Assembly (NCBI RefSeq): GCF_009707385.1
Contig: NZ_CP046115.1
Location: 3,534,001 to 3,598,000 of the forward strand
Origin: Klebsiella oxytoca
GTDB lineage: Bacteria; Pseudomonadota; Gammaproteobacteria; Enterobacterales; Enterobacteriaceae
Reading direction: 5' to 3'
Length of the DNA: 64,000 nt
The stretch's first letter is position 1, and each line of letters starts with the position of its first letter. Below, piece after piece: positions 19,553 through 29,509 of the stretch. Both the position numbers and the translations under genes were made by a program. Below the pieces are notes generated by a model. It was not told the origin of the DNA. It searched no databases and was given only the letters and a program-made list of their open reading frames with translations.

Positions 19553-20650
19553 TTACTGCTTTAATTGATCAAGCAAATTATCAATTCTATCTAAATTCAA
19601 GAGCCGACTCTGGTTAAAACTTTGCTTTGACAATTCTTTCCTTGCATAAATATCATCTCTTCTCATAGAAGTTATAAAATAAAAAACCTGTAATACGAAA
19701 TTATTAATAGCGACTTCATCGGAATCAATTGTCAATGGAAAGCTCTCACCACAAATATGAGCTATAGCCGCTCGCATTGAACCAACCTGACTCCCAATAA
19801 CTAAACATCCGCAGGAAGCTGCCTCATACAAAACTAAAGGTTCTGCTTCATTTTTATACTTCGAAGGAAAATAGAAAATATCACTTGTACTAAGAAATTT
19901 TTCTTTTTCTTCTCCATAAACAGGACCAACATAAAATGCATTTATACAAGATGAAATAAATTCATCAACCAATATCTGAGTGTTAACGTCACTAATTGGC
20001 CCTGCTATTCTATATTCATATTCACCGGGGTTATGCTTATCGATTAACTTGCACGTTTTAATGAAAATATCAATCCCCTTTTCAACTGTAACATTTGCCA
20101 TATAACTAATAACAATTCTTTCAACCTCAATATTTTTTTTATTATTAACTGAAGGACCATCTTCAATAAACCCAATATTAGACAACACTATTATTTCATT
20201 CTCTTTGATATTATATATTTCATTCAGTTTCTTTTGCATATCCACACTCAAAACAATATGCGTTGTGTTACTTCTCAACAGTATTGAAAGAACTGTAAAT
20301 ATTTTACTTTTTTTATTTAAATAATTATATGAATGATGATGTATATAAATTTTATATTTAAAGAAATTAGCCATTAACATATAAGCAACGTCTATTAGCT
20401 GTCCCTTCCCACCGTTAATCGGCCTATATAATATTTTATCTTCTTTAACTCTTATGAGGGTCCTTACAAAGCTAATGAATATATAAGAATGTTTCACAAA
20501 CTTACGCAATATGTTTACTTTAATTTCTTTTGATGGGGTTGTATTGACAACACAAACGTTTAATCCTTTATCATTAGCCAATTTTAGTAATTTTGCATTA
20601 ATAAATGACATTCCATGTAAAGGTGGAGGTAGATTAATTAAAAAAATCAT
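19553..20650 (-). CDS. Glycosyltransferase, GT4 family
   Basis: A 365-residue predicted retaining glycosyltransferase. The N-terminal half has PPPLHGMSFINAKLL, a common GT4 acceptor-domain start. The C-terminal half has VISYMANVTVEKGIDIF, the acidic NEAEPLVLYEAASCGCLVIG donor site (E-x7-E type, about residues 268-287) and a short C-terminal helix. It starts within the last base of the upstream glycosyltransferase gene, indicating translational coupling. It should add one capsule sugar on the cytoplasmic side of the inner membrane; which one (fucose or GlcA are likely candidates) cannot be told. Confidence 0.85.
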   Translation of the reverse strand: MIFLINLPPPLHGMSFINAKLLKLANDKGLNVCVVNTTPSKEIKVNILRKFVKHSYIFISFVRTLIRVKEDKILYRPINGGKGQLIDVAYMLMANFFKYKIYIHHHSYNYLNKKSKIFTVLSILLRSNTTHIVLSVDMQKKLNEIYNIKENEIIVLSNIGFIEDGPSVNNKKNIEVERIVISYMANVTVEKGIDIFIKTCKLIDKHNPGEYEYRIAGPISDVNTQILVDEFISSCINAFYVGPVYGEEKEKFLSTSDIFYFPSKYKNEAEPLVLYEAASCGCLVIGSQVGSMRAAIAHICGESFPLTIDSDEVAINNFVLQVFYFITSMRRDDIYARKELSKQSFNQSRLLNLDRIDNLLDQLKQ

Positions 20651-21714
20651 TACAAATCTTTCCTAACAATATCTATTAACTTTTCAGCCATGCTTGGTCG
20701 AGATAAATTTGTAAAAGTCTCGAGTGATTTTCTAGATAATTGTTCAACAAGACTGTTTTCTCTGCATAGAATCAATATTTTTTCAGCAATACTTCTAATA
20801 TTATCTCGTTCAAACAGAAGTCCGTTATAACCGTCAATTATATATGCCGGTTCGGGCCCCATGTGTCTATGTAAATCACTATGAATGACTACAGGAAGAC
20901 CTAACGACATATAATGCACAACAGAAAGCCCAGCGTCTCCCCCATATATACCAGCCCTACTTTTCCTACAAACCTTCCTTATTTCTTCTTGAGAGAATAA
21001 TTCTCCATGAAATATGGCCTCACTATATCTGCTTTTTAATGCATTAATATACTCCCCCCCTCCTATTATGTGAATTTTAAAATCAGGAACGTGTCTTGAA
21101 ACAATTTTACCAGCTTCAAGCAAGAGCTCAAGACCACTTCTTTCTCGCACCCTACCAATAAAAACAACGGAATTCTCTTTTTCATTCATGACAATGTCTT
21201 TTTCAGACACGGGTTCCACATATAAACTATTGTCAATATGATGTATTTTATTATGCAAAAACCGATAAGTTTTTTTCTTTAACTCATTCGAACAAAATTC
21301 ATTATAGCAAATATATCCATCTGTAAGACATAATGTTAGATTGTACAACAATTTACTTGCCAAACCTGTTCTTTTATAACCACCTTGACCATGTAAATAT
21401 AAGGCCCCCCCCCCCGAAAATTTCATGTATATTGATTGATAAAGAGTAAAATATTTAAAATCCCCGAAATGTATAATGATATCTTTTTCTTTTTTAAGTT
21501 GAGAAAAAGCGCCCACAAAATAACTAAATATTGATAATGACTTAACTTTAACTATCTCTACCTTAAATGGAACACCTTCAATAACTCCAAAACTTTCTGG
21601 AGCTTGCCCACATATAACCTTAAACTGATGATTATAATTTTTTTGCAGTAATAGCGACAAATCTTTAAAAAATTCCAATCTATATTTTGTCAAATGTGGT
21701 TGTATAAATAGCAT
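20650..21714 (-). CDS. Glycosyltransferase, GT4 family, with a poly-G tract
   Basis: A 354-residue predicted glycosyltransferase beginning MLFIQPHLTKYRLEFF. The start at 21714 is preferred to a longer frame at 21774 because it has GAGGG five bases upstream. The C-terminal donor domain shows VVFIGRVRERSGLELLLEA, IIGGGEYI and the loop DAGLSVVHYMSLGLPVVIH. Eleven consecutive G (minus strand) encode Gly-Gly-Gly-Ala near residues 101-105 in the acceptor domain, and seven more G encode the IIGGG turn. The tract is in frame in this copy, so the gene reads as intact, but a one-base slip would truncate it. It lies 34 bp after wzy and overlaps the next gene by one base. Confidence 0.85.
   Translation of the reverse strand: MLFIQPHLTKYRLEFFKDLSLLLQKNYNHQFKVICGQAPESFGVIEGVPFKVEIVKVKSLSIFSYFVGAFSQLKKEKDIIIHFGDFKYFTLYQSIYMKFSGGGALYLHGQGGYKRTGLASKLLYNLTLCLTDGYICYNEFCSNELKKKTYRFLHNKIHHIDNSLYVEPVSEKDIVMNEKENSVVFIGRVRERSGLELLLEAGKIVSRHVPDFKIHIIGGGEYINALKSRYSEAIFHGELFSQEEIRKVCRKSRAGIYGGDAGLSVVHYMSLGLPVVIHSDLHRHMGPEPAYIIDGYNGLLFERDNIRSIAEKILILCRENSLVEQLSRKSLETFTNLSRPSMAEKLIDIVRKDL
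21405..21415 (-). repeat. Homopolymer of 11 G inside a glycosyltransferase gene
   Basis: The plus strand has exactly eleven C between AAGG and GAAAA, which is eleven G in the coding strand. In an AT-rich gene such a tract is far longer than expected by chance and is the classic substrate for slipped-strand mispairing. A second tract of seven C is at 21054-21060 in the same gene. Confidence 0.9.
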
Positions 21715-21748
21715 ATTTCCCTCGTTAATTATTACGCTACATCTAAAA

Positions 21749-23125
21749 TCATTTAAAATTAACCATTCGTCCAAAGAAAGATATTTTTTTATAAAGTATT
21801 AACAAGACCAATGAAATATAGATAGACATAACAAACACATCAACAAAAACAGATCCGTATGATGCACGCATTAAAGTGAACCCAAGCAAAAATAATATGA
21901 AAGTGCGTATACCAGGTTCCATGTGCTTCACTGCTGCATTTATGAATTTATAAGCGATAAAAAATAATACAGGTATTACAAGGAATGAGACATAGCCAAA
22001 GTTCAGCCAAGATTCGCCCAGAAAGGTCGCAACTAAGCTTAAGTCCGGATTTCCGACATAAGCTTCTCCAATAATCTGTCCAACCCTTGGTGGTTTATTT
22101 TCCCATAAGCTACGTGGTATCCAGAAAACCAGAGGTGTAATGAATGTTTCCCCTAAAAGAAACGGTATTTTTTTAGGTGCATTATAATATAATGATACAT
22201 ATGTATTAAAATTAATTCCTTCCACCATATTTATAAGTACAAAAATAAATTGATCATTTGCCTCAGTGCCTTTCTCTTTAAAAAGAGTAATAAGCTCGCC
22301 TAAGCTAGAAGCTTGTGAATACATTACGCCTCGGACACTCATAAATACAGTTCCGAGCCAAGCGATAGGATATGCTAAAAAAGAACAGATAACTATGAAC
22401 ATGTATTTTTTTTTGACAATTAAAATATATGCTATCAATATCCCGGTAGCAGCTAAAATAAAACGATTTCCACTTACATATATATCAATACCAATGGAGG
22501 TTAAATATATCATTAGAAATATATAGTCATTTTTATAAATCCGCTTATACCACCCATAAATTAGAGCAGCAAAAAAAACCAGTCTACTATTATTTCTCAG
22601 ATAGGTAAAAATAACATTAACAATTGACCCATTTTCAACAGACATTGAATCGTGCCTACTTTCATACCAGTGTGCATCTCCTGAAAAAATGTCATTTGAA
22701 ACAAGGTCTCTTATTACGAATAAAATATAAAACACTCCCAGTACAATAATTAGATTAACGATCCTTTTTTTATCACTTTTATTATAGATTTCATTTCTTA
22801 TTTGTGATGAACTTCTTGTTAGCATTCCTATTAGATATATAGTAAAACCCAAAACCACTAGTAATCCATGCATTAATAATACAGGAACTACATCTTGTGT
22901 AATATCAATATCCTTAAGATCAGCAACAGAAAGAAATATACCTTTTTCGAATTTCCCAGTTAATGACAATATTATCAGAGGTGTTACATAAAAAAACAAG
23001 ACGCCGAAACAACTCCCTAACAAAAATAAGTTACTGTTCGCTGATAATAAGGATTTAATAATAAATACATATAGGAATACTATAAACAAAGTTGATGTAA
23101 ATGTAAGCAACCATTCTATTGTCAT
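21749..23125 (-). CDS. wzy: Capsule repeat-unit polymerase
   Basis: A 458-residue, very hydrophobic protein with about ten to twelve membrane segments and a large periplasmic loop in the second half (around GINFNTYVSLYYNAPKK through PRSLWENKPPRVG). This layout is that of O-antigen/capsule polymerases, which join lipid-linked repeat units in the periplasm. The segments ending ESWLNFGYVSFLVIP are typical of the oligosaccharide repeat-unit polymerase family. Such proteins share little sequence, so the call rests on topology and on position between wzx and the glycosyltransferases. The ATG overlaps the stop of the pyruvyltransferase gene. Confidence 0.85.
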   Translation of the reverse strand: MTIEWLLTFTSTLFIVFLYVFIIKSLLSANSNLFLLGSCFGVLFFYVTPLIILSLTGKFEKGIFLSVADLKDIDITQDVVPVLLMHGLLVVLGFTIYLIGMLTRSSSQIRNEIYNKSDKKRIVNLIIVLGVFYILFVIRDLVSNDIFSGDAHWYESRHDSMSVENGSIVNVIFTYLRNNSRLVFFAALIYGWYKRIYKNDYIFLMIYLTSIGIDIYVSGNRFILAATGILIAYILIVKKKYMFIVICSFLAYPIAWLGTVFMSVRGVMYSQASSLGELITLFKEKGTEANDQFIFVLINMVEGINFNTYVSLYYNAPKKIPFLLGETFITPLVFWIPRSLWENKPPRVGQIIGEAYVGNPDLSLVATFLGESWLNFGYVSFLVIPVLFFIAYKFINAAVKHMEPGIRTFILFLLGFTLMRASYGSVFVDVFVMSIYISLVLLILYKKISFFGRMVNFK

Positions 23126-24231
23126 TATTCCACCATAATAAAATCAGTTATTTTTGTCGTATTATAATTTATATCCTTTAATTGATTTCTATCTCGCGAT
23201 TTAACTATATCATTAGTTATGTCTTCGTCAGAAAAATTTATTCCTGTAATATCAATAAAGTTATCTTCTAATAACGTATCTTCAAGAACATATTTAACCT
23301 TGAAATTTTGCTCCGCATTACCCATGGCAACGGGGTACACCCCCGATTCAAACGCATACAGCAAAGCATGTAAACGATTTGAAAAAATTATATTTGTTTT
23401 GCTATAGATCTCTTTTAATTTGCAATAGCTTTCTTTACTAATATCGTAATAATAATCATCAATCTCAATACTTGGATTTATATTAATAATCTCCTTTTTT
23501 ATCTCGCTATTAAATTTGGCATCTCTTTGAACTTGAGTAACCGAGATAATTTTACAATCAACCCCATTTCGTTTAGATTTATTATGAATATTCACTAATA
23601 TTGTAGCAATTCGTCTAGCCATTTTGGCATCAATACTTGGATCAAAACTTCTAAATGAGTAAGCTATATATTTTTGTTTTTCATTAAGTTTTAACTGCTC
23701 TTTTTTTAAAGACCAAAAAGCAAGATCTTTGACTTTTTTTACATTTAAATTAATACCATTCTCTGAAAGATACTTTATGCTTTTGTTTTCTCTAACGCCT
23801 GTAAAACTAACTACCCTGTTTAGGAAGCGCTCATAAAACATATAACCTGATTTTAGTGGCCCAATCGACACACCTGTTCTTATGAATTTAATTCCACCTA
23901 ACTTTAACAATGTTAGATAAGTAGTCATTATTAAAATACGTTTCCAGCCACCTAATGAATTTGTATCACCAAAAAAATGCCCCGGTTTAAAAACAAAACA
24001 AACAGGGTTACCCTTGAGTCTAAGTTTAAAAGGCAAAAAGGCAAAATGGCATTTGTATTCTTCATGCCCAATGCAGGCTTGATTTTTAATTATATCCATG
24101 TAATTACTTGGGACGTTTTTATCATCGATATATATCTGCCCATAATTTGATAATATATTTAACAAATTTTTAGCAATCAAAGCATCCCCAAGGTTCTCAT
24201 ACTGAGTTTGCGGCCTATATAAAAATATCAT
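23125..24231 (-). CDS. Polysaccharide pyruvyltransferase family protein
   Basis: A 368-residue protein of the pyruvyltransferase (WcaK/CsaB-like) family, which transfers pyruvate from phosphoenolpyruvate as a ketal onto a sugar of the growing repeat. The N-terminal YENLGDALIAKNLL, the central GVSIGPLKSGY and the family hallmark FSNRLHALLYAFESGVYPVAMG (about residues 287-308) are present. It begins 4 bp after wzx, and its stop overlaps the wzy start. A pyruvylated capsule is the expected outcome. The acceptor sugar is not inferable; GlcA or Gal are common in Klebsiella. Confidence 0.88.
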   Translation of the reverse strand: MIFLYRPQTQYENLGDALIAKNLLNILSNYGQIYIDDKNVPSNYMDIIKNQACIGHEEYKCHFAFLPFKLRLKGNPVCFVFKPGHFFGDTNSLGGWKRILIMTTYLTLLKLGGIKFIRTGVSIGPLKSGYMFYERFLNRVVSFTGVRENKSIKYLSENGINLNVKKVKDLAFWSLKKEQLKLNEKQKYIAYSFRSFDPSIDAKMARRIATILVNIHNKSKRNGVDCKIISVTQVQRDAKFNSEIKKEIININPSIEIDDYYYDISKESYCKLKEIYSKTNIIFSNRLHALLYAFESGVYPVAMGNAEQNFKVKYVLEDTLLEDNFIDITGINFSDEDITNDIVKSRDRNQLKDINYNTTKITDFIMVE

Positions 24232-24235
24232 TTAT

Positions 24236-25537
24236 TTACCTATTATCCAATTTTTTCATAAAAATAAAATGAATCATTATTATTGTTAAAAACTCTACAC
24301 TACAAAATGATATTAAATATGCAATTACTATCTCACGCATAAAATAAGAAATAAAAACAAAAAGCATTAATGAAACTAAAGATAATACTGTTATTAATTT
24401 TGCATATCCAACATGATTAGATGAAGCGATTAAAGCAATATTAGAATAATAGCTAATCGCTAAAAGAAAAGAATGTAGTGCTACCGCTAAAAAAACCCAA
24501 AAAGTATTCGGCACAATGTTTGAATTTATATTAAACCATTTTAGTAGCCAAGGATAAAATAGAACCATCAATAATAAGCCAGATGTAATAATGATGCTAT
24601 TAATTATCGCAAATTTATTAAATATTTTTTTAAATTTAGCAACCTCACCCTTGGCCCATAATTTTGTGAGTTCAGTCCATATACTCTTGGATAACAATGA
24701 TGAAAACATCACTAAAAATCGAGACACATTCCTTGAAATTGTAATAATTGCCAACATGGCAGGACCGAATAAATTCGCTACTATAATTGAACTACCTTGC
24801 ATAAATATTGTTTGTGTTATAGAGACAGAAGCATATGAGACACTTTTTTTTATAAAGGATACATATTCATTTAAGGCTATGCCTTTATATGACCCCAGAC
24901 AATTTATACTTCTAAGCTCTCTCGTAAGAACAAACATCATTATACTGTTTATTAGTATGCGCGTTAATACATAACATAATGAAACGACTATGATATCAGC
25001 TCGAAACATAAACAGTGAAACAGATACACTTGTTATTTCTAAAAATCTAGCAATTTGCGCCATTAAGGCATAGAAGGTATAGTTATCCTTCACCCTACCA
25101 ATTCCACAAATAAGTTGTGAAATTAGTATTAAGGATGCATGGATAATCATTAAAAAAACTGCTAATGAAAATTGCCCTTTCGAAATCAACGATACACCAA
25201 ATAATGCTCTTGTATCAATTAAGAATTGCAATACACCGATAATCATTAAAATGACTAGTATGATTACCATCATTATAATTGAAAGATATATGGTCTTAGC
25301 TACTTGGGAGTAATCTTTCCTTTCTGAATAAGTGTTAACCTCGTTTCCGGTATGTGAAGATATGCCGATATCGCTTGTTAGCAGAATATTCGGTATTGTT
25401 CTGACAAGAATCCATTCACCGAATTTTACCAATCCCCAAGCATGAATGAACAAAGGAACCATTAACAGCTTTTCAATAATATTCATTAAAAGGCCGAAAC
25501 CCTGAGACATAAGCATCTTAAGGATTCGTTTATACAT
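24236..25537 (-). CDS. wzx: Capsule repeat-unit flippase
   Basis: A 433-residue integral membrane protein with about twelve hydrophobic segments, of the polysaccharide-transporter/MOP superfamily. The N-terminal segment QGFGLLMNIIEKLLMVPLFI followed by WGLVKFGEWILVRTIPN is characteristic of Wzx-like flippases. It would move the finished lipid-linked repeat across the inner membrane to Wzy. It follows wzc after 33 bp with an AAAGGA ribosome site and opens the serotype-specific block. Sequence identity between Wzx types is low, so the exact substrate cannot be given. Confidence 0.88.
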   Translation of the reverse strand: MYKRILKMLMSQGFGLLMNIIEKLLMVPLFIHAWGLVKFGEWILVRTIPNILLTSDIGISSHTGNEVNTYSERKDYSQVAKTIYLSIIMMVIILVILMIIGVLQFLIDTRALFGVSLISKGQFSLAVFLMIIHASLILISQLICGIGRVKDNYTFYALMAQIARFLEITSVSVSLFMFRADIIVVSLCYVLTRILINSIMMFVLTRELRSINCLGSYKGIALNEYVSFIKKSVSYASVSITQTIFMQGSSIIVANLFGPAMLAIITISRNVSRFLVMFSSLLSKSIWTELTKLWAKGEVAKFKKIFNKFAIINSIIITSGLLLMVLFYPWLLKWFNINSNIVPNTFWVFLAVALHSFLLAISYYSNIALIASSNHVGYAKLITVLSLVSLMLFVFISYFMREIVIAYLISFCSVEFLTIIMIHFIFMKKLDNR

Positions 25538-25570
25538 TATAAATTCCTTTGTTCATAGTCAAATCTCTAC

Positions 25571-27724
25571 TTATTTTTTATCACTATTATAAGAGTACTG
25601 ATAATAAGCATAATTCCCATATTTATTTGTTGCCCGCTTGACAACTCCATTAAGTATTATGCCATTAATATTAATGCCATTATTATCGAAACGCCGTTTA
25701 GCTGCATCTACTTCTTTGACTGTATTTCCTTCAAATAATGCTACTAAAAAGCTTGTTCCAGCATGCTTTCCAATAATGACTGGATCTGTAACAGCAAAAA
25801 CAGGTGGAGTATCTATAATTACCAAATCATAATTACTACTTGCCCAGCCCAATAAATCGCTGAACTGTTTCCTCATCAATAATTCAGATGGATTCGGTGG
25901 TACCTGGCCTCGCGGCAAGAAATCAAGATTTGCAATCTTATTTTTAATTATAGCTTTATCATATTCAACAGAATTAGCCAGCAAGTCTGATAAGCCATAT
26001 TTCATCTCGATTGAAAAATCTTTATGTAACTCCCCTCTTCTCATATCCGCATCAATAAGGAGTACTCTTAAATTCGCCTGCGCAATAACTGCAGCCAAAT
26101 TTGCACTAATAAAACTTTTACCGATACCTGGATTAGGACCTGAAATCATAATTATATTATTTATAGCTTCCATCGTTGCAAAATGTAAACTTGTTCTCAA
26201 GCTGCGGATGGCTTCAACGGTAATATCTGCAGGATTATCCTCAGAGAGGATTCCACGTTTTGCTTTTATTCTCCCATTTTTATTTGTTTTATCATATTGC
26301 ATCTCTGACAATGGAACTGAGGCATAAACATTCATCCCTGCCTCTTCTAATTGCTCCGCACTCTGTATACCCTTATGCAAGATAGTATGTATGATTATAT
26401 AAATAACTGAAACAACAGCACCAAATATCGTCATCATTAGAATAATTAAAATACTTTGCGGTGCTATTGGTTCTGGATTAGTTACTGCTGAATCGATTAT
26501 TCGTATATTTCCGACAGTACTTGCTTTTGATATACTTAACTCTTGTTTTTTATTTAAAAGTTGCATGTAGATTTCTTGGTTAACTTGAACATCTCTTGTT
26601 AACTTTAAAATTTGTTGTTGTGTCTGCGGCAATGCCGTAATTTTTCCGCTTAATCTCTTTTTCTCATCTTCTAACGTTCTTCTTTTTTCTAAAAGTGCCT
26701 TATATGAAGGATGCTCTTTTGTATACAGCTTTGATATTTCAGCCTCACGGAATGTTAATTCATTTAACTGTGAATCCAATTGTACAACTGTATCCAAGAC
26801 CGATTTAGCCTCCAAAGATAGATCAACTGAATCTTTCTGTTGTCTATATAAATTTAGTTTATTTTCAGATTCATCTAAGGCGGTTCTAATTTCCGGAAGT
26901 TGCTTATCTAAAAAATCTAAACTTTTTGCAGCCTCAGCTGATTTGCGCTCAATATTTTGACTTAAGTAAATCCTACTAATAACCGATAAAATATTCCTTA
27001 TTTTTGTAGAATCAGCACCATTAATACTCAAGGAGATAATACCTGTATCTTTACCTTTTTCGGAGATATTTAGTTGTTCAAGGAGATTACTTATTGCTGT
27101 TATTTCAGCTATTTTTTTTATTGTATATGAGTTACCCTGCGTTAAAATGGTGTCAGAAACATATATTGATATTCCATTCACTTCTTTTCTTTCACCAACT
27201 TTTGCAGTAAAGAGTTTATTGCCATCTAAAGATAACTCATATTCCTTGGTCGAAAGTGCTTCTAATTCGAACTCATCTCCATAGTATTTTGATGGTACAT
27301 TAAATGAAAGGATCGGTAAATTAGGTATCTGATTATCTGTCAATTTATTGTATAATCGCCCTATAATAGGAAAATATTTAGGTTTAACTTCTATATCAAG
27401 ATTTAACTCTTCGACCGCCCCCCCCAAGACCATTCTCGATTTCAGTAACTCTATTTCAGGAGCTGATGCGGGCTGATTATCCGGAAGAATGCTCGATAAG
27501 TTTGTAAGAATCGAATTCCCAGTATTCTGCTCTACCTGAATTAAAGCATCAGCCTTATATATAGGTGTTGCCACCCATGAGTATAGGCCACCGATTAAAG
27601 CAAATATTGCCATCGATGATAGAATTAACTTTTTATGGTCAATCAAATGCCCTATGATAGTACCTAACTGAATTGCATCGTCTTCGTTTGTTGTTCTATC
27701 ATTTTTATTAATATCATTTATCAT
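25571..27724 (-). CDS. wzc: Capsule tyrosine autokinase and polymer-length regulator
   Basis: A 717-residue inner-membrane BY-kinase. It has an N-terminal Wzz-type domain with a membrane segment near residue 40, a long periplasmic coiled coil (250-400), and a second membrane segment near 430. The cytoplasmic kinase has Walker A GPNPGIGKS, Walker A' LLIDADMRRG and Walker B LVIIDTPP. The C-terminal tail KYGNYAYYQYSY carries six tyrosines for autophosphorylation. Wzc drives high-molecular-weight capsule polymerisation and docks to Wza. The ATG at 27724 is chosen over a GTG at 27730 because an AGAGGTG site sits correctly before it. An eight-G run lies in the N-terminal region. Confidence 0.96.
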   Translation of the reverse strand: MINDINKNDRTTNEDDAIQLGTIIGHLIDHKKLILSSMAIFALIGGLYSWVATPIYKADALIQVEQNTGNSILTNLSSILPDNQPASAPEIELLKSRMVLGGAVEELNLDIEVKPKYFPIIGRLYNKLTDNQIPNLPILSFNVPSKYYGDEFELEALSTKEYELSLDGNKLFTAKVGERKEVNGISIYVSDTILTQGNSYTIKKIAEITAISNLLEQLNISEKGKDTGIISLSINGADSTKIRNILSVISRIYLSQNIERKSAEAAKSLDFLDKQLPEIRTALDESENKLNLYRQQKDSVDLSLEAKSVLDTVVQLDSQLNELTFREAEISKLYTKEHPSYKALLEKRRTLEDEKKRLSGKITALPQTQQQILKLTRDVQVNQEIYMQLLNKKQELSISKASTVGNIRIIDSAVTNPEPIAPQSILIILMMTIFGAVVSVIYIIIHTILHKGIQSAEQLEEAGMNVYASVPLSEMQYDKTNKNGRIKAKRGILSEDNPADITVEAIRSLRTSLHFATMEAINNIIMISGPNPGIGKSFISANLAAVIAQANLRVLLIDADMRRGELHKDFSIEMKYGLSDLLANSVEYDKAIIKNKIANLDFLPRGQVPPNPSELLMRKQFSDLLGWASSNYDLVIIDTPPVFAVTDPVIIGKHAGTSFLVALFEGNTVKEVDAAKRRFDNNGININGIILNGVVKRATNKYGNYAYYQYSYNSDKK
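27418..27425 (-). repeat. Homopolymer of 8 G in wzc
   Basis: Eight C on the plus strand (eight G in the coding strand) encode Gly-Gly in the segment VLGGAVEEL, about 100 residues into Wzc. It is in frame here; slippage would remove the periplasmic and kinase parts of the protein. Confidence 0.8.
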
Positions 27725-27805
27725 TGTCACCTCTAACTCTTAAATTGCGGGAATCTCGTGAAATTATATGTGCTGCCAAACATCCAGCATGTTATAATTT
27801 ACTTA

Positions 27806-28237
27806 TTATCTAATTTTCTCCCCCCACAACTTACAAGAATCATCGATCAACTTATATACTAGCTCAAAGGCTTCATCACTTTTCCTATATGGATCAGGAA
27901 TTTCTTTTCTATTTAACCAATGTCCCAATAACATTGTTTTACCTCTTACCTCCGGAGCCTTATCACTTATATACTCGAGGTGAGATTTTTCCATTACGAG
28001 AATTAAATCATATTTATGGCCAATCGTTGATGTAAACTGCCGACCCTGATGACCATCTAGAGATATACCATATTTACTTGCAATTAATTCTGCAGAACTA
28101 TCAGCTTTTTTTCCAACTAATGCAAACGTGCCTGCTGATGAGACATGTTTAGAAGGGAAAATTTGCTGTAATATCCGCTCTCCTATTGGAGAGCGACATA
28201 TATTCCCGGTACAAACGACTAAAATTGAATCAAACAT
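27806..28237 (-). CDS. wzb: Low-molecular-weight protein tyrosine phosphatase
   Basis: A 143-residue cytoplasmic phosphatase that dephosphorylates the Wzc tyrosine tail; the phosphorylation cycle is needed for capsule assembly. The P-loop CTGNICRSP starts at the catalytic Cys9, and the general acid Asp is in IPDPYRKSD near residue 115. Length is normal for Wzb. It starts with one base between its ATG and the wza stop and is followed by wzc after an 81-bp gap. Confidence 0.96.
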   Translation of the reverse strand: MFDSILVVCTGNICRSPIGERILQQIFPSKHVSSAGTFALVGKKADSSAELIASKYGISLDGHQGRQFTSTIGHKYDLILVMEKSHLEYISDKAPEVRGKTMLLGHWLNRKEIPDPYRKSDEAFELVYKLIDDSCKLWGEKIR

Positions 28238-28238
28238 T

Positions 28239-29384
<1,146 letters not shown>

Positions 29385-29509
29385 TCATCAGTAAACCAAA
29401 AGTTTCTAATTCCCAAACTACGCGCATTTTCCAGCCCTCTTGATGGCTAGAATAATAATCAACAGTCACTTACTGGTCTGCTGATTTTATGAAATCGCAG
29501 CATCCGAGG

